Shown: positions 37,449 to 47,554 of the stretch, piece after piece
Layout of the letters: every line of letters begins with the position of its first letter
Position numbering within the stretch: the first letter of the stretch is position 1
Source: Streptococcus intermedius SK54 = ATCC 27335
GTDB taxonomy: Bacteria > Bacillota > Bacilli > Lactobacillales > Streptococcaceae
Assembly (NCBI RefSeq): GCF_000413475.1
Contig: NZ_ATFK01000002.1
Span: 1 to 64,000, forward strand
Length of the DNA stretch: 64,000 nt
Reading direction: 5' to 3'
The notes under the pieces: generated by a model
Databases searched by the model: none
Told to the model about the DNA's origin: nothing
Seen by the model: only the letters and a program-made list of their open reading frames with translations
Translations under genes and position numbers: made by a program

Positions 37449-39236
37449 TTGGAAAGATTTGAGATTAGAGAAGAATTTTATCTGAATCAACAGCCTTTTA
37501 AAATATTATCTGGTGCTATTCATTATTTTCGGATTCAGCCAGATGATTGGTATCATTCGCTTTATAATCTGAAAGCTTTAGGCTTTAATACAGTAGAAAC
37601 GTATATCCCTTGGAATGCGCATGAGCCAATGAAAGGGCAATTCGATTTTGAAGGTATCCTTGATGTAGAAAAATTCTTGCAAACAGCACAAGATTTGGGA
37701 TTGTATGTTCTTCTTCGGAGTTCTCCCTATATCTGTGCAGAATGGGAATTTGGCGGTTTACCCGCTTGGCTCTTAGAAGAAAACATGAGAATTCGGTCTT
37801 CTGATCCTGCTTATCTTGCTGCAGTTGCCAACTATTATGATGAATTGCTTCCACGATTAGTGTCACATCTTTTGGAAAATGGTGGCAGTATTCTCATGAT
37901 GCAAGTAGAAAATGAATATGGCTCTTATGGCGAAGACAAGGAATACTTGAGAGCTGTTCGAGACATGATGCAAGAGCGAGGTGTGACTTGTCCGCTCTTT
38001 ACGTCAGATGGACCCTGGCGAGCTACTTTGCGAGCAGGAACGCTCATTGAGGATGATATGTTTGTAACGGGGAATTTTGGCTCTAAGGCAAAAGAAAATT
38101 TTGCGCAGATGCAGGAATTCTTTGATGAGCATGACAAAAAGTGGCCACTCATGTGTATGGAATTTTGGGACGGTTGGTTCAATCGTTGGAAAGAGCCAAC
38201 TGTCACGCGAGATCCAGAAGAATTAGCTGAAGCGGTTCACGAAGTCTTACAACAAGGCAGTATCAACCTTTATATGTTTCATGGAGGAACAAATTTTGGG
38301 TTCATGAATGGTTGTTCAGCGCGAGGAAGCATTGACCTGCCACAAGTAACGTCTTATGATTACGAAGCTCTCCTTGATGAACAAGGAAATCCAACACCAA
38401 AATACTTTGCCGTTCAGCGAATGTTAAAAAAATATTATCCAGAGTATCCACAGAGAGAGCCTTTGGTAAAAGAAACGTTTGAGTTAAAGAATATTCCACT
38501 CAATGAGAGAGTTAGCTTATTTGAGACTTTAGAAGATATAGCGCAGCCAATTGAGAGTCTGTATCCTATGAAAATGGAGGAGTTGGGCCAAAATGTTGGT
38601 TATCTGCTCTATCGTACACAAGCAGAATGGGATGCGGATAAGGAACGAGTTCGTGTCATTGACGGACGTGATCGGATGCAGCTTTTTGTAGACGGGAACT
38701 TCATCACCACTCAGTATCAGACAGAAATTGGTGAAGATATCTTTATTTCACAACAGAAACGGTCGATACACAGGCTGGATATTTTGATGGAGAATATGGG
38801 GCGTGTTAACTATGGGCATAAACTTCTGGCAGAGAGCCAGCATAAAGGTATTCGCACAGGAGTTTGCAAAGACCTCCATTTTATGCTTCATTGGAATCAG
38901 TATCCATTAGAGTTCGAAAATCCAGAAGCGATTGATTTTACGAAAGAATGGCATGAAGATCAGCCAGCATTCTATGCATTTGCCGTTGAATTGAAAGCGC
39001 TTAAAGATACGTATTTAGATTTAACCCATTTTGGTAAGGGAGTTGTCTTTGTCAACGGCGTCAATATTGGTCGTTTCTGGGATGTTGGCCCAACCTTATC
39101 ACTTTACATTCCACATGGTCTCTTACGAATCGGAAACAATCGCATTATTATTTTTGAAACCGAAGGAAAATATAGTAAATTCATTGATTTAGTTCATAAA
39201 CCTACATTTAAACCAATAAAGGGGGACAAATTATGA
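37449..39236 (+). CDS. bgaC: family 35 beta-galactosidase BgaC
   Basis: Glycoside hydrolase family 35 enzyme of 595 residues. The acid/base Glu is in QVENEYGSYGEDK (about residue 155) and the nucleophile in CMEFWDGWFNRW (about residue 232). There is no signal peptide. The pneumococcal homologue is specific for beta-1,3-linked galactose at glycan ends. I prefer TTG 37449: GAGGG is seven bases upstream and the product then reads MERFEIREEF, like the homologue. GTG 37431 is also in frame. It overlaps the PTS IIB gene by ATGA. Confidence 0.92.
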   Translation: MERFEIREEFYLNQQPFKILSGAIHYFRIQPDDWYHSLYNLKALGFNTVETYIPWNAHEPMKGQFDFEGILDVEKFLQTAQDLGLYVLLRSSPYICAEWEFGGLPAWLLEENMRIRSSDPAYLAAVANYYDELLPRLVSHLLENGGSILMMQVENEYGSYGEDKEYLRAVRDMMQERGVTCPLFTSDGPWRATLRAGTLIEDDMFVTGNFGSKAKENFAQMQEFFDEHDKKWPLMCMEFWDGWFNRWKEPTVTRDPEELAEAVHEVLQQGSINLYMFHGGTNFGFMNGCSARGSIDLPQVTSYDYEALLDEQGNPTPKYFAVQRMLKKYYPEYPQREPLVKETFELKNIPLNERVSLFETLEDIAQPIESLYPMKMEELGQNVGYLLYRTQAEWDADKERVRVIDGRDRMQLFVDGNFITTQYQTEIGEDIFISQQKRSIHRLDILMENMGRVNYGHKLLAESQHKGIRTGVCKDLHFMLHWNQYPLEFENPEAIDFTKEWHEDQPAFYAFAVELKALKDTYLDLTHFGKGVVFVNGVNIGRFWDVGPTLSLYIPHGLLRIGNNRIIIFETEGKYSKFIDLVHKPTFKPIKGDKL

Positions 39237-39709
39237 CAATTATAGCTAATCGGATTGATGGACGCTTAATCCATGGCCAGGTAGCCAATCTTTGGACTAC
39301 AACATTAAATATTTCACGCATTATGGTTGTGGATGACGAAGTAGCAGAAAACGCTATTGAAAAGAGTGGCCTCAAGTTGGCGACACCAGCTGGTGTAAAA
39401 TTGAGTGTGTTACCAGTTGCAAAAGCAGCAGAAAATATCCTAGCAGGCAAATACGATAGCCAGCGTCTGCTCATTGTTGCGAAAAAGCCAGATCGTTTTT
39501 TGAGATTGGTGGAAGCAGGAGTACCAATCGAAACGCTCAATGTGGGCAATATGTCACAGACATCTGAAACGCGTTCGATCACACGATCGATCAATGTGGT
39601 GGATGAAGATGTAGCCGTATTTAACAAATTACATGACAAAGGTGTGGTTCTAACAGCCCAAATGGTTCCAAATGATCCAGTTGAAGACTTTATGAAATTA
39701 TTGAAATAA
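39233..39709 (+). CDS. PTS mannose/fructose/sorbose-family IIB component
   Basis: Cytosolic phosphotransfer subunit of 158 residues. The phosphorylated His14 is in RIDGRLIHGQV, the signature of the IIB-Man family. It starts by ATGA overlap with bgaC. With IIC, IID and IIA downstream it forms a complete permease, probably for a galactose- or galactosamine-containing sugar released from glycans; the exact substrate cannot be read here. Confidence 0.93.
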   Translation: MTIIANRIDGRLIHGQVANLWTTTLNISRIMVVDDEVAENAIEKSGLKLATPAGVKLSVLPVAKAAENILAGKYDSQRLLIVAKKPDRFLRLVEAGVPIETLNVGNMSQTSETRSITRSINVVDEDVAVFNKLHDKGVVLTAQMVPNDPVEDFMKLLK

Positions 39710-39727
39710 ATTTAGGAGGGCATTGTT

Positions 39728-40621
39728 ATGATACAATGGTGGCAAATTCTCTTATTGACGCTGTATTCAGCGTATCAAATTTTGGATGAGTTAACAATTA
39801 ACTCATCAGCTGGTTCACCTGTTTTTGCAGGTTTTATCACGGGTCTGGTCATGGGAGACTTAAAAACTGGTTTATTTATTGGTGGTAGTCTCCAACTCGT
39901 TGTACTCGGGGTTGGTACATTCGGTGGTGCTTCTCGGATTGATGCAACCTCTGGTGCAGTTCTTGCAACAGCATTCTCTGTGGCAACAGGTATCAAAGCG
40001 GAATTGGCGATTTCAGCTATCGCAGTTCCGGTAGCAGCGTTGCTGGTTTATACTGATGTTCTTGGACGTTTCTCTACAACTTACTTTGCACATCGTATTG
40101 ATGCAGCGGTTGAAAAATTTGACTACAAAGGTGTTGAACGCAATTACTTACTCGGTGCTATTCCATGGGGGCTTTCACGAGCACTTCCGGTATTTTTAGC
40201 TTTGTGGCTTGGTGGGGATGCTGTAAAAGCATTCTCCGATTGGCTTGCCAATAATGCACAATGGATTGCAGATGGTTTGATTCTTGCAGGTAAAATGCTT
40301 CCTGGTGTCGGTTTTGCAATTTTGCTTCGTTACCTTCCAGTAAAGAAAAACCTTCATTATCTTGGTTTAGGCTTTGCCATTACAGCAATGTTGAAAGTTG
40401 TTTTTGACTATATTTCAACATTAGCGACAGCATCAAGTGCTGTCAAACCCATTGCAAAGGCTCTCGGTGGAGCTAAGTTTGAGGGACTTCCAATGATTGG
40501 AATTGCGATTATTGGCTTTGCTTTGGCAGCTCTTAGCTATCAAAATGCTATCAACAAACAAGTGGTGACTGTTGCTGCAGAACAATCAGAAAGTGGGGAA
40601 ATTGACGATGACGAACTCTAA
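39728..40621 (+). CDS. PTS mannose-family IIC component
   Basis: Membrane channel subunit of 297 residues with about eight hydrophobic segments and the family stretch GSPVFAGFITGLVMGDLKTG near the N-terminus. Its 3' end overlaps IID by 14 bases. AGGAGGG lies before the ATG. Confidence 0.92.
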   Translation: MIQWWQILLLTLYSAYQILDELTINSSAGSPVFAGFITGLVMGDLKTGLFIGGSLQLVVLGVGTFGGASRIDATSGAVLATAFSVATGIKAELAISAIAVPVAALLVYTDVLGRFSTTYFAHRIDAAVEKFDYKGVERNYLLGAIPWGLSRALPVFLALWLGGDAVKAFSDWLANNAQWIADGLILAGKMLPGVGFAILLRYLPVKKNLHYLGLGFAITAMLKVVFDYISTLATASSAVKPIAKALGGAKFEGLPMIGIAIIGFALAALSYQNAINKQVVTVAAEQSESGEIDDDEL

Positions 40622-41435
40622 TTACAAATTAACAAAAGAAGATTTTAAACAAATCAACCGTCGTAGTCTCTTTACTTTCCAATGGGGTTGGAACTACGAG
40701 CGTATGCAAGCATCAGGTTATCTCTATATGATTTTGCCGCAGTTGCGTAAGATATACGGTGATGGTACGCCCGAATTAAAAGAAATGATGCGAACACATA
40801 CGCAATTTTTCAACACGTCTAACTTTTTCCATACTTTGGTGACAGGGATTGACCTTGCGCTTGAAGAAAATGAAGGGGTTGCGGCTAAAGATACTGTTAC
40901 AGGGATTAAAACGGGGTTAATGGGTCCATTTGCAGCGATTGGGGATGCGATTTTTGGTTCAACTATTCCTGCAATCATGGGTGGCTTGGCAGCAGGTCTT
41001 GCCATTGATGGCAATCCTCTTGGTATTTTCCTTTGGATAGGAGTAACGATTGCGATTAACGTTTTTCGTTGGAAACAATTAGAATTTGCCCACAAAGAAG
41101 GCGTCAAATTAGTTACAACGATGCAGGATAAATTGTCCGCAATCACAGATGCTGCAACTGTTCTTGGTGTGTTCATGGTAGCTGCTTTGATTGCTACGAT
41201 GATTAACTTTAAGTTTACTTATGTACAAAGTTTCGGTGGTGTAAAGTTCAATCTTCAAGAAACGTTGGATAAAATCTTCCCGCGTTTGGTTCCGGCATTG
41301 TTTACTGGATTTGTTTATTGGCTGCTCGGTAAGAAAGGTATGAATTCAACCAAAGCAATCTTTATTGTCATTATTATTGCGATTGGTGTTTCTGCGCTTT
41401 CACACTTTACTCATACGCCAATCTTAGGTGTTTAA
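40608..41435 (+). CDS. PTS mannose-family IID component
   Basis: The second membrane subunit specific to the Man family, 275 residues. LFTFQWGWNYERMQASGY at the N-terminus and GIKTGLMGPFAAIGD are family signatures. The frame is open earlier, but ATG 40608 gives the family start and lies within the end of IIC, indicating coupling. Confidence 0.92.
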   Translation: MTNSNYKLTKEDFKQINRRSLFTFQWGWNYERMQASGYLYMILPQLRKIYGDGTPELKEMMRTHTQFFNTSNFFHTLVTGIDLALEENEGVAAKDTVTGIKTGLMGPFAAIGDAIFGSTIPAIMGGLAAGLAIDGNPLGIFLWIGVTIAINVFRWKQLEFAHKEGVKLVTTMQDKLSAITDAATVLGVFMVAALIATMINFKFTYVQSFGGVKFNLQETLDKIFPRLVPALFTGFVYWLLGKKGMNSTKAIFIVIIIAIGVSALSHFTHTPILGV

Positions 41436-41452
41436 AAGGAGCTTTTCTATAA

Positions 41453-41857
41453 ATGACAAAACAACTTATACTAGTTAGCCATGGTCACTTTTGTGAAGAA
41501 TTGAAAAAAAGTACCGAAATGATTATGGGGCCTCTGGAATTCGTTCATACAGTTCCCTTACTTCCAGAAGAAGGAATAGACGACTTTACGGCTAAATTTT
41601 TAGCGACTGTAAAAGAGTTAGATGATTACATTGTCTTTGCTGATTTGCTTGGAGGAACACCTTGTAATGTCGTTAGTCGCCTGATTCTGGAAGGACTTCA
41701 AATTGAACTCTATGCAGGAATGAATATGCCCATGGTGATAGAATTTATCAATTCTGCCTTGACTGGTGTGGAAGCAACATATATTGAAAAAGCGACCAGA
41801 TACATTGTGAAGGTCAATGATATGTTGGCAGCAATGAATGATGAGGAAGATGAATAA
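41453..41857 (+). CDS. PTS mannose-family IIA component
   Basis: Phosphocarrier of 134 residues that takes phosphate from HPr on His10 (LVSHGHFCEE) and gives it to IIB. LLGGTPCNVV is the second family motif. A separate IIA, rather than an IIAB fusion, is typical of this locus type. Confidence 0.92.
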   Translation: MTKQLILVSHGHFCEELKKSTEMIMGPLEFVHTVPLLPEEGIDDFTAKFLATVKELDDYIVFADLLGGTPCNVVSRLILEGLQIELYAGMNMPMVIEFINSALTGVEATYIEKATRYIVKVNDMLAAMNDEEDE

Positions 41858-42009
41858 AAATATATCCAGTTAATAGTGGCCGAGAAAGCGCATACTTGGT
41901 ATAATAAGGAGGAGGGGATAAGAGAATGGATTTCTTAGAAATCTTTATTTCCCGCCCCCTTCTTTTGGTTAATAGAAAACATCACATCTGCAAAGCAGAA
42001 AGGAGAAAT

Positions 42010-43179
42010 ATGCTCAATTATACAAAGGAAAAATTAGTCGAATTAGGTGCGGAAATCACCACGAGGGAAATTTATCAACAGCCACAGGTTTGGCAGACGG
42101 CTTTTGAAAATTATAAAGCACAAGCTGATGAGATTGTAGCGTTTCTAAATGGCATTGATGAAAAGCATGACTATATCAAAGTTATTTTGACAGGGGCTGG
42201 AACATCAGCCTATGTCGGAGATACGCTTGTACCTTATTTTAGAAAGCTGTATGACGAACGCAAGTGGAATTTCAACGCCATTGCAACAACGGATATTGTA
42301 GCCAATCCTTTGGCGTATTTACACAAGGAAGTACCGACTGTTTTGGTTTCTTTTGCCCGTAGCGGAAATTCGCCAGAGAGTGTGGCAACAGTTGATTTGG
42401 CAAAAGACTTGGTTGAGGAACTGTACCAAATTACAATTACATGTGCAGCAGAAGGGAAGTTAGCACAGCAAGCACATGGTGATGAACGCAATTTGCTCTT
42501 GCTTCAGCCTGCACTATCAAATGATGCTGGCTTTGCTATGACCTCAAGCTTTACGTCTATGATGTTAACCGCTTTGCTCGTCTTTGACAAGGCAGATTTA
42601 GCCGTAAAAGAAGGGAAGATTGCTGCTTTAATAGCTTTGAGTCAAAAGGTGCTAGATTCGGCAGAAATGATTCAAAAGATGGTATCCTTGGATTACAATC
42701 GAGTCATTTATCTGGGGGCAGGGCCATTCTTTGGCTTGGCACATGAAGCCCAACTGAAAATTTTGGAATTGACTGCCGGACAAGTGGCGACGATGTATGA
42801 AAGCCCTGTTGGTTTCCGCCATGGTCCAAAATCATTAGTAAATGAAGAAACGGTCATTGTGGTGTTTGGTTCGACAGACTCATACACCAAATTATATGAT
42901 CTTGATTTAGTACGAGAAGTGGCTGGAGATGATATTGCCCGCAAGGTGATTTTATTGACAGATCAGAGGGAAGATTTGGAAAATGTTGAACAGATCATTC
43001 TTTCTAGCCAATCACTAGCAGATGATGTTTATCGCGTGTTCCCTTATATTGTCTATGGTCAATTATTTGCCTTATTAACATCCCTTAAGGTTCAAAATCG
43101 TCCAGACACACCGTCTCCGACAGGAACTGTCAACCGTGTTGTGCAAGGTGTCATCATTCACCCGTTTGATAAAGAATAG
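42010..43179 (+). CDS. agaS: SIS-domain sugar isomerase/deaminase AgaS
   Basis: Two SIS domains over 389 residues: [13 protein letters not shown] and [17 protein letters not shown] in the first, [16 protein letters not shown] and the [13 protein letters not shown] loop in the second. AgaS acts on galactosamine 6-phosphate, giving tagatose 6-phosphate and ammonia. ATG 42010 has AGGAG just before it and gives the family start MLNYTKEKL. The frame is open from ATG 41926, which has its own AGGAGGAGG in an imperfect hairpin, but the extra 28 residues are unlike any AgaS I know. Confidence 0.9.
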   Translation: MLNYTKEKLVELGAEITTREIYQQPQVWQTAFENYKAQADEIVAFLNGIDEKHDYIKVILTGAGTSAYVGDTLVPYFRKLYDERKWNFNAIATTDIVANPLAYLHKEVPTVLVSFARSGNSPESVATVDLAKDLVEELYQITITCAAEGKLAQQAHGDERNLLLLQPALSNDAGFAMTSSFTSMMLTALLVFDKADLAVKEGKIAALIALSQKVLDSAEMIQKMVSLDYNRVIYLGAGPFFGLAHEAQLKILELTAGQVATMYESPVGFRHGPKSLVNEETVIVVFGSTDSYTKLYDLDLVREVAGDDIARKVILLTDQREDLENVEQIILSSQSLADDVYRVFPYIVYGQLFALLTSLKVQNRPDTPSPTGTVNRVVQGVIIHPFDKE

Positions 43180-43189
43180 GAAGGAATCT

Positions 43190-44191
43190 ATGGAAAAATT
43201 AAAAATTAGTCACGAAAAGTTATCACATTTAAAGCAGCTGTCAGATGAAAATGGTATGATTGGAGCTTTGGCGATTGATCAGAGAGGTTCGCTGAAAAAA
43301 ATGCTGGCAAGTGGTGCACGTACTGTATCGGGCGATGAAGCACTGATTGAGTTTAAACAATTGATTTCCAGTCAGTTGACTCCGTATGCAACTTCTATTC
43401 TTTTGGATCCAGAATATGGTGTCCCTGCTACTAAATTACGGGCATCAGAGTGCGGTCTTATTGTTGCTTATGAAAAGACAGGGTATGATGCGACAACAGA
43501 AGGTCGCCTGCCAGACTTGCTACCAAATTGGTCTGCTAAACGCATTAAAGAACTAGGCGCCGATGCAGTCAAAGTTTTAATTTATTATGATGTAGATGAC
43601 AAACCTGAAATCAATGATATCAAACAAGCTTGGGTTGAGCGAGTAGGGAGTGAATGTCTAGCAGAAGATATACCTTATTTCCTTGAAATTCTGACTTATG
43701 ATACGACGCATGCTAGTGTAGTAGATGCAGATTATGCAAAAGTAAAACCTCACAAGGTCAATGAAGCCATGAAGCTTTTTTCAGAACCACGTTATAATGT
43801 AGACGTTTTAAAAGTCGAAGTTCCTGTAAATATGAATTTTGTAGAAGGTTTTGCTAAAGATGGAGTAGAACCAGTTTATAGTCTCGCAGAAGCTAAGGCT
43901 TTCTTTAAGGAACAATCTGATGCGACGCATCTACCATTTATTTTCTTGAGTGCTGGAGTTAGCGCAGAGCTTTTCCAAGAAACACTGAAAGTGGCACATG
44001 AGGCAGGTTCTCAATTTAATGGTGTCCTTTGTGGTCGTGCTACCTGGAAAGAAGCTGTTACGGTCTTTGTAGATCAAGGAGCGGATGCAGCTAGAGCTTG
44101 GTTGGATGAAACAGGGCGTCAAAATATTAACGACTTAAATCGTGTCTTACGTGAAACAGCTGTTTCGTGGATGGAGAAGTTAGAGATTTAA
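43190..44191 (+). CDS. lacD: tagatose 1,6-bisphosphate aldolase
   Basis: Class I aldolase splitting tagatose 1,6-bisphosphate into glyceraldehyde 3-phosphate and DHAP. It has 333 residues with [25 protein letters not shown] and the Schiff-base lysine region [11 protein letters not shown]. Start ATG 43190 follows AGGAAGGAA. Pneumococcus has no lacD between agaS and galM, as far as I remember. The needed tagatose 6-phosphate kinase (LacC) is not in the window. Confidence 0.92.
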   Translation: MEKLKISHEKLSHLKQLSDENGMIGALAIDQRGSLKKMLASGARTVSGDEALIEFKQLISSQLTPYATSILLDPEYGVPATKLRASECGLIVAYEKTGYDATTEGRLPDLLPNWSAKRIKELGADAVKVLIYYDVDDKPEINDIKQAWVERVGSECLAEDIPYFLEILTYDTTHASVVDADYAKVKPHKVNEAMKLFSEPRYNVDVLKVEVPVNMNFVEGFAKDGVEPVYSLAEAKAFFKEQSDATHLPFIFLSAGVSAELFQETLKVAHEAGSQFNGVLCGRATWKEAVTVFVDQGADAARAWLDETGRQNINDLNRVLRETAVSWMEKLEI

Positions 44192-44233
44192 AATAGGAAA
44201 ATGTAAAATGGTAATAAAAACAAGGAAAGTTGT

Positions 44234-45280
44234 ATGAAATCTTATCAAGAAGCTATTTTCGGGACATTTCAAGGGCAAGATATTGTTTCTTACACATTTG
44301 AAAATGATTTGGGCTATCGTTTGAAAGTCATGACTTATGGAGCGACTGTCTTAGAATATGTCACTCCGGACAGAAATCATGAATTTACAAATATCGTAGT
44401 TGGGTTTGATTCTTTTGATGCTTATGTAGGCAATAGCCCTAAATATGGCGCAAGCGTTGGACCAGTTGCAGGACGGATTGCAAAGGCTGAGTTCGAGTTG
44501 AATGAAGAAATCTATCAGTTAGAGGTCAATAATGCAGAAAATTGTAATCACAGCGGATCTACTGGCTGGGATAGTGCCATTTTTCAAGTGGAAGAGGTCA
44601 CGAATGAAAGTGTCACTTTTTATATTGAACGCACAGACGGAACAGGTGGTTTTCCAGGAAATTTGAAGGTCTGGGTTTCTTATACTTTAACAGAATTGGG
44701 TGAGCTAGAGGTTTCGTATCAAGTTCAAACGGACAAGGACACTTTAGTTAATCCAACGAACCACAGTTACTTTAACTTAACAGGCGATTTCAGTCAGCCA
44801 ATTGATCATTGTATTTTGCAGCTGAATACTCTCGGTGTCTATCCTATCGCACCAGATGGAATACCTGCTAAAATACCAGATTCAGAACATAACTTTGTAA
44901 AACAGCTTTGCCAAGGTGTTTCTATGAAGGATATTTTTGCAGATCAAGATGAGCAGATTCAGATTGTTTCCGGTTTAGATCATCCATTTGCTTTGGATAA
45001 AAAGCAGGAATATGCTGGATCTCTATATGAGTCACAATCTGGGCGTTACCTCACTTTCAAAACTAGTGCACCTTGTTTGGTGACTTACTCAGCAAACTTT
45101 GTGGATGACACGGTCATTTTAAATGGGCATCCCATGATCCAGCACAACGGCTTAGCTCTGGAAACTCAGGCACTTCCTGATGCGATTCATAGCGATTTGA
45201 AATCAGATGTTATCTTGAAAGCAGGCGAGATTTTTACCAGCACGACCATTTATCATGCTACTGTGGAGCAGGATAAATAG
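44234..45280 (+). CDS. galM: aldose 1-epimerase (mutarotase)
   Basis: Interconverts alpha and beta galactose or glucose, useful since beta-galactosidases release the beta form. It has 348 residues with YGASVGPVAGRIA, the catalytic His in NPTNHSYFNLTGD and the catalytic Glu near GLALETQALPDAIH. AAGGAAAG precedes the ATG. Last gene of the operon before a strong terminator. Confidence 0.93.
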   Translation: MKSYQEAIFGTFQGQDIVSYTFENDLGYRLKVMTYGATVLEYVTPDRNHEFTNIVVGFDSFDAYVGNSPKYGASVGPVAGRIAKAEFELNEEIYQLEVNNAENCNHSGSTGWDSAIFQVEEVTNESVTFYIERTDGTGGFPGNLKVWVSYTLTELGELEVSYQVQTDKDTLVNPTNHSYFNLTGDFSQPIDHCILQLNTLGVYPIAPDGIPAKIPDSEHNFVKQLCQGVSMKDIFADQDEQIQIVSGLDHPFALDKKQEYAGSLYESQSGRYLTFKTSAPCLVTYSANFVDDTVILNGHPMIQHNGLALETQALPDAIHSDLKSDVILKAGEIFTSTTIYHATVEQDK

Positions 45281-45322
45281 CTATATCGAAAAATATTGAT
45301 AGATTATTCTGTATTTGAATAC

Positions 45323-45358
45323 AAACAACCCAGCAGTTCAATTCTGCTGGGTTGTTTT
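45323..45358. terminator. bidirectional terminator between galM and the cell-wall-binding gene
   Basis: Very strong hairpin: AACAACCCAGCAG pairs with CTGCTGGGTTGTT around a 7-base loop. It lies between converging genes and can serve both. Confidence 0.92.
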
Positions 45359-45374
45359 ATATGAAGTGATAGCT

Positions 45375-46142
45375 TTATTTTTCTTTAACACTCGTTACAA
45401 TACCATCTGAGTTAAAAGTGTAATATTTTCCGCGAATTAAAAGAGTTTCATCGTGTGCCATTTTTCCATCTTCCTTTAGATAATATTGGCCGTTCCATGC
45501 AGATGAGGACATAACGCCCATGCCTCTTGTAAAATGATACCAATCGCCATCAATTTTCCGCCAACCTTCAACTCTATGTCCATCTTCTGGATCAAAATAA
45601 CGCCAGTAGTAAATGGTTTCCCCATTTGCATAGGAATGTGGTAATTTATGCCAACCTGTCTGCATATCGCCGTTGGTCGGATGGAGATAGTAATATTTTC
45701 TAACTCCAGGTGCGCCGATTTGTTTAACGCCCGTTAGCATATAACCTTCTGTTGGATCAAAATAGTACCATTTTCCATTGATGGCTTGCCAACCTGTTTT
45801 CATATCTCCGTTTGTGGGATCAAAATAATACCAGGATACCTCTTTGTGTTTATTAAAGCCAGTTAGCTGCTTCCATCCAGTAGTAATATAACCCTGATTG
45901 TTAAAGTAGTAATATCGGCTATTGATTTGTTTCCATTGGTTTTTCGGATATGTGCCATCAGGATATTTGAACCACCAACCAGTAGAGTCCTTAATCCATT
46001 GCCCATCAGCGCGATTGACCAATTCTTGTCCAGCTTGAGGTGTTTCTTCAGCAGTTGCAGGAACATTAGTGGCTAGAGCTATTGCACTGGCTGCCAGTCC
46101 TAAGAAGAAAAGCTTTGAACTGTATTTAAGGATGTTGTTCAT
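45375..46142 (-). CDS. secreted protein with choline/glucan-binding-type repeats
   Basis: A 255-residue exported protein. AAGGAG precedes ATG 46142; the signal peptide ends near ATAEET. Almost all the rest is about nine tandem repeats of the cell-wall-binding type (GxWYYF, TGWKQLTG, DMKTGWQAINGKWYYF), which bind choline teichoic acids or glucans through stacked aromatics. No catalytic domain is present, so it may act as a small surface adhesin, decoy or regulator. Which ligand it binds is open. Confidence 0.85.
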   Translation of the reverse strand: MNNILKYSSKLFFLGLAASAIALATNVPATAEETPQAGQELVNRADGQWIKDSTGWWFKYPDGTYPKNQWKQINSRYYYFNNQGYITTGWKQLTGFNKHKEVSWYYFDPTNGDMKTGWQAINGKWYYFDPTEGYMLTGVKQIGAPGVRKYYYLHPTNGDMQTGWHKLPHSYANGETIYYWRYFDPEDGHRVEGWRKIDGDWYHFTRGMGVMSSSAWNGQYYLKEDGKMAHDETLLIRGKYYTFNSDGIVTSVKEK

Positions 46143-46187
46143 TTGATATCTCCTTTCATAAAACAACAATAATGTATGCGTATACAA

Positions 46188-46425
46188 AATAGATCATATT
46201 AAAGGTAACATATTTTAAATGATAAATCAATCCGTAATCATCAAAGGGGTTCTTTGATTTCTAAATGACATTCTGTTTGATTGGAAAACAAATATTCTCA
46301 AAAGGATGCACAGTAGTTTGACAAAATGATAGCTTCTTCAAGAATAAAGTAGAAATGAAAATTTAATAAAAAGCTCGGTACGAATTTGTTCTTCTGAATG
46401 GAAGAGGATTTGTTTTTTAATAGTG
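46188..46425. other. gene-free stretch between the cell-wall-binding gene and ruvB
   Basis: About 240 bases with no convincing gene. Near its left end, TGTATGCGTATACA (46173-46186) is almost palindromic and could be an operator for the minus-strand gene. A TTGACA at 46318 has no matching -10 at normal distance. The stem of a long hairpin follows. Confidence 0.5.
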
Positions 46426-46495
46426 AAAACTGCCTTAGTATCTGTATGGATGAGGAAGTGAATAGAAAGTAGGATGCCAAATTAGGCAGTTTTTC
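46426..46495 (+). terminator. long-loop hairpin with T run upstream of ruvB
   Basis: AAAACTGCCT pairs with AGGCAGTTTT across about 48 bases, and a T run follows. It looks like a terminator or the 3' end of a small RNA but no gene reads into it. Confidence 0.45.
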
Positions 46496-46534
46496 TCTGG
46501 CTATTAATCTACTTTATCCATCTAACCTATTTTT

Positions 46535-46543
46535 TGTTATAAT
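46535..46543 (+). promoter_or_regulatory. extended -10 promoter of ruvB
   Basis: TGTTATAAT ends seven bases before the ruvB ATG, which puts the transcription start at or next to the A of the ATG. Confidence 0.65.
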
Positions 46544-46550
46544 AATAGTT

Positions 46551-47549
46551 ATGAATAGAATGTTAGATAATGAATTGATGGGAGACGAAGAGCTCGTTGA
46601 GCGGACATTGCGTCCCCAGTACTTACAAGAATATATAGGCCAAAATAAGGTTAAAAATCAACTGAAGATTTTTATTGAGGCAGCCAAGTTGCGAGATGAG
46701 GCATTAGATCATACCCTACTTTTCGGACCTCCGGGATTGGGTAAAACGACGATGGCTTTTGTGATCGCCAATGAGCTAGGAGTCAATCTCAAACAGACTT
46801 CGGGGCCTGTGATTGAGAAATCGGGCGATTTGGTAGCGATCTTGAATGATCTGGAGCCAGGAGATGTCCTTTTTATTGATGAAATTCATCGCTTACCCAT
46901 GTCTGTTGAAGAAGTGCTTTACAGTGCTATGGAAGATTTTTACATTGATATTATGATCGGTTCTGGTGAAACCAGTCGCAGTGTTCATTTGGATTTACCA
47001 CCTTTTACTTTGATTGGGGCAACGACCCGAGCTGGTATGTTGTCAAATCCCTTGCGGGCTCGCTTTGGTATTACTGGACATATGGAATACTATGAAGAGA
47101 CGGATTTGACCGAGATTGTAGAGCGAACGGCCGAAATCTTTGAGATGGAGATTACACATGAAGCGGCTGAGGAGTTGGCTTTACGTAGCAGAGGAACCCC
47201 TCGAATTGCCAATCGGCTTCTCAAACGCGTACGAGATTTTGCTCAAATCATGGGGAACGGGTTGATTGATAATCGGATTACCGATCAAGCCCTGACGATG
47301 CTTGATGTGGATCAAGAAGGCTTAGACTATGTGGATCAGAAGATTCTTAAAACCATGATTGAGGTGTATGGAGGCGGACCTGTTGGTTTAGGAACCTTGT
47401 CTGTCAATATTGCAGAAGAGCAAGAAACGGTGGAAGATATGTATGAGCCATACTTGATTCAGAAAGGCTTTGTTATGCGAACTCGAACAGGCCGTGTAGC
47501 AACGCGTAAAGCTTATGAGCATTTGGGTTATGAATATTTAGAAAAGTAG
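46551..47549 (+). CDS. ruvB: Holliday junction branch-migration helicase RuvB
   Basis: AAA+ motor of the RuvAB complex. It has 332 residues with Walker [11 protein letters not shown], Walker B LFIDEIHR, sensor [18 protein letters not shown] and a C-terminal winged helix ([18 protein letters not shown]). [20 protein letters not shown] matches the family start, so ATG 46551 is right although there is no ribosome site; the mRNA is probably leaderless. Confidence 0.96.
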   Translation: MNRMLDNELMGDEELVERTLRPQYLQEYIGQNKVKNQLKIFIEAAKLRDEALDHTLLFGPPGLGKTTMAFVIANELGVNLKQTSGPVIEKSGDLVAILNDLEPGDVLFIDEIHRLPMSVEEVLYSAMEDFYIDIMIGSGETSRSVHLDLPPFTLIGATTRAGMLSNPLRARFGITGHMEYYEETDLTEIVERTAEIFEMEITHEAAEELALRSRGTPRIANRLLKRVRDFAQIMGNGLIDNRITDQALTMLDVDQEGLDYVDQKILKTMIEVYGGGPVGLGTLSVNIAEEQETVEDMYEPYLIQKGFVMRTRTGRVATRKAYEHLGYEYLEK

Positions 47550-47554
47550 AATTT

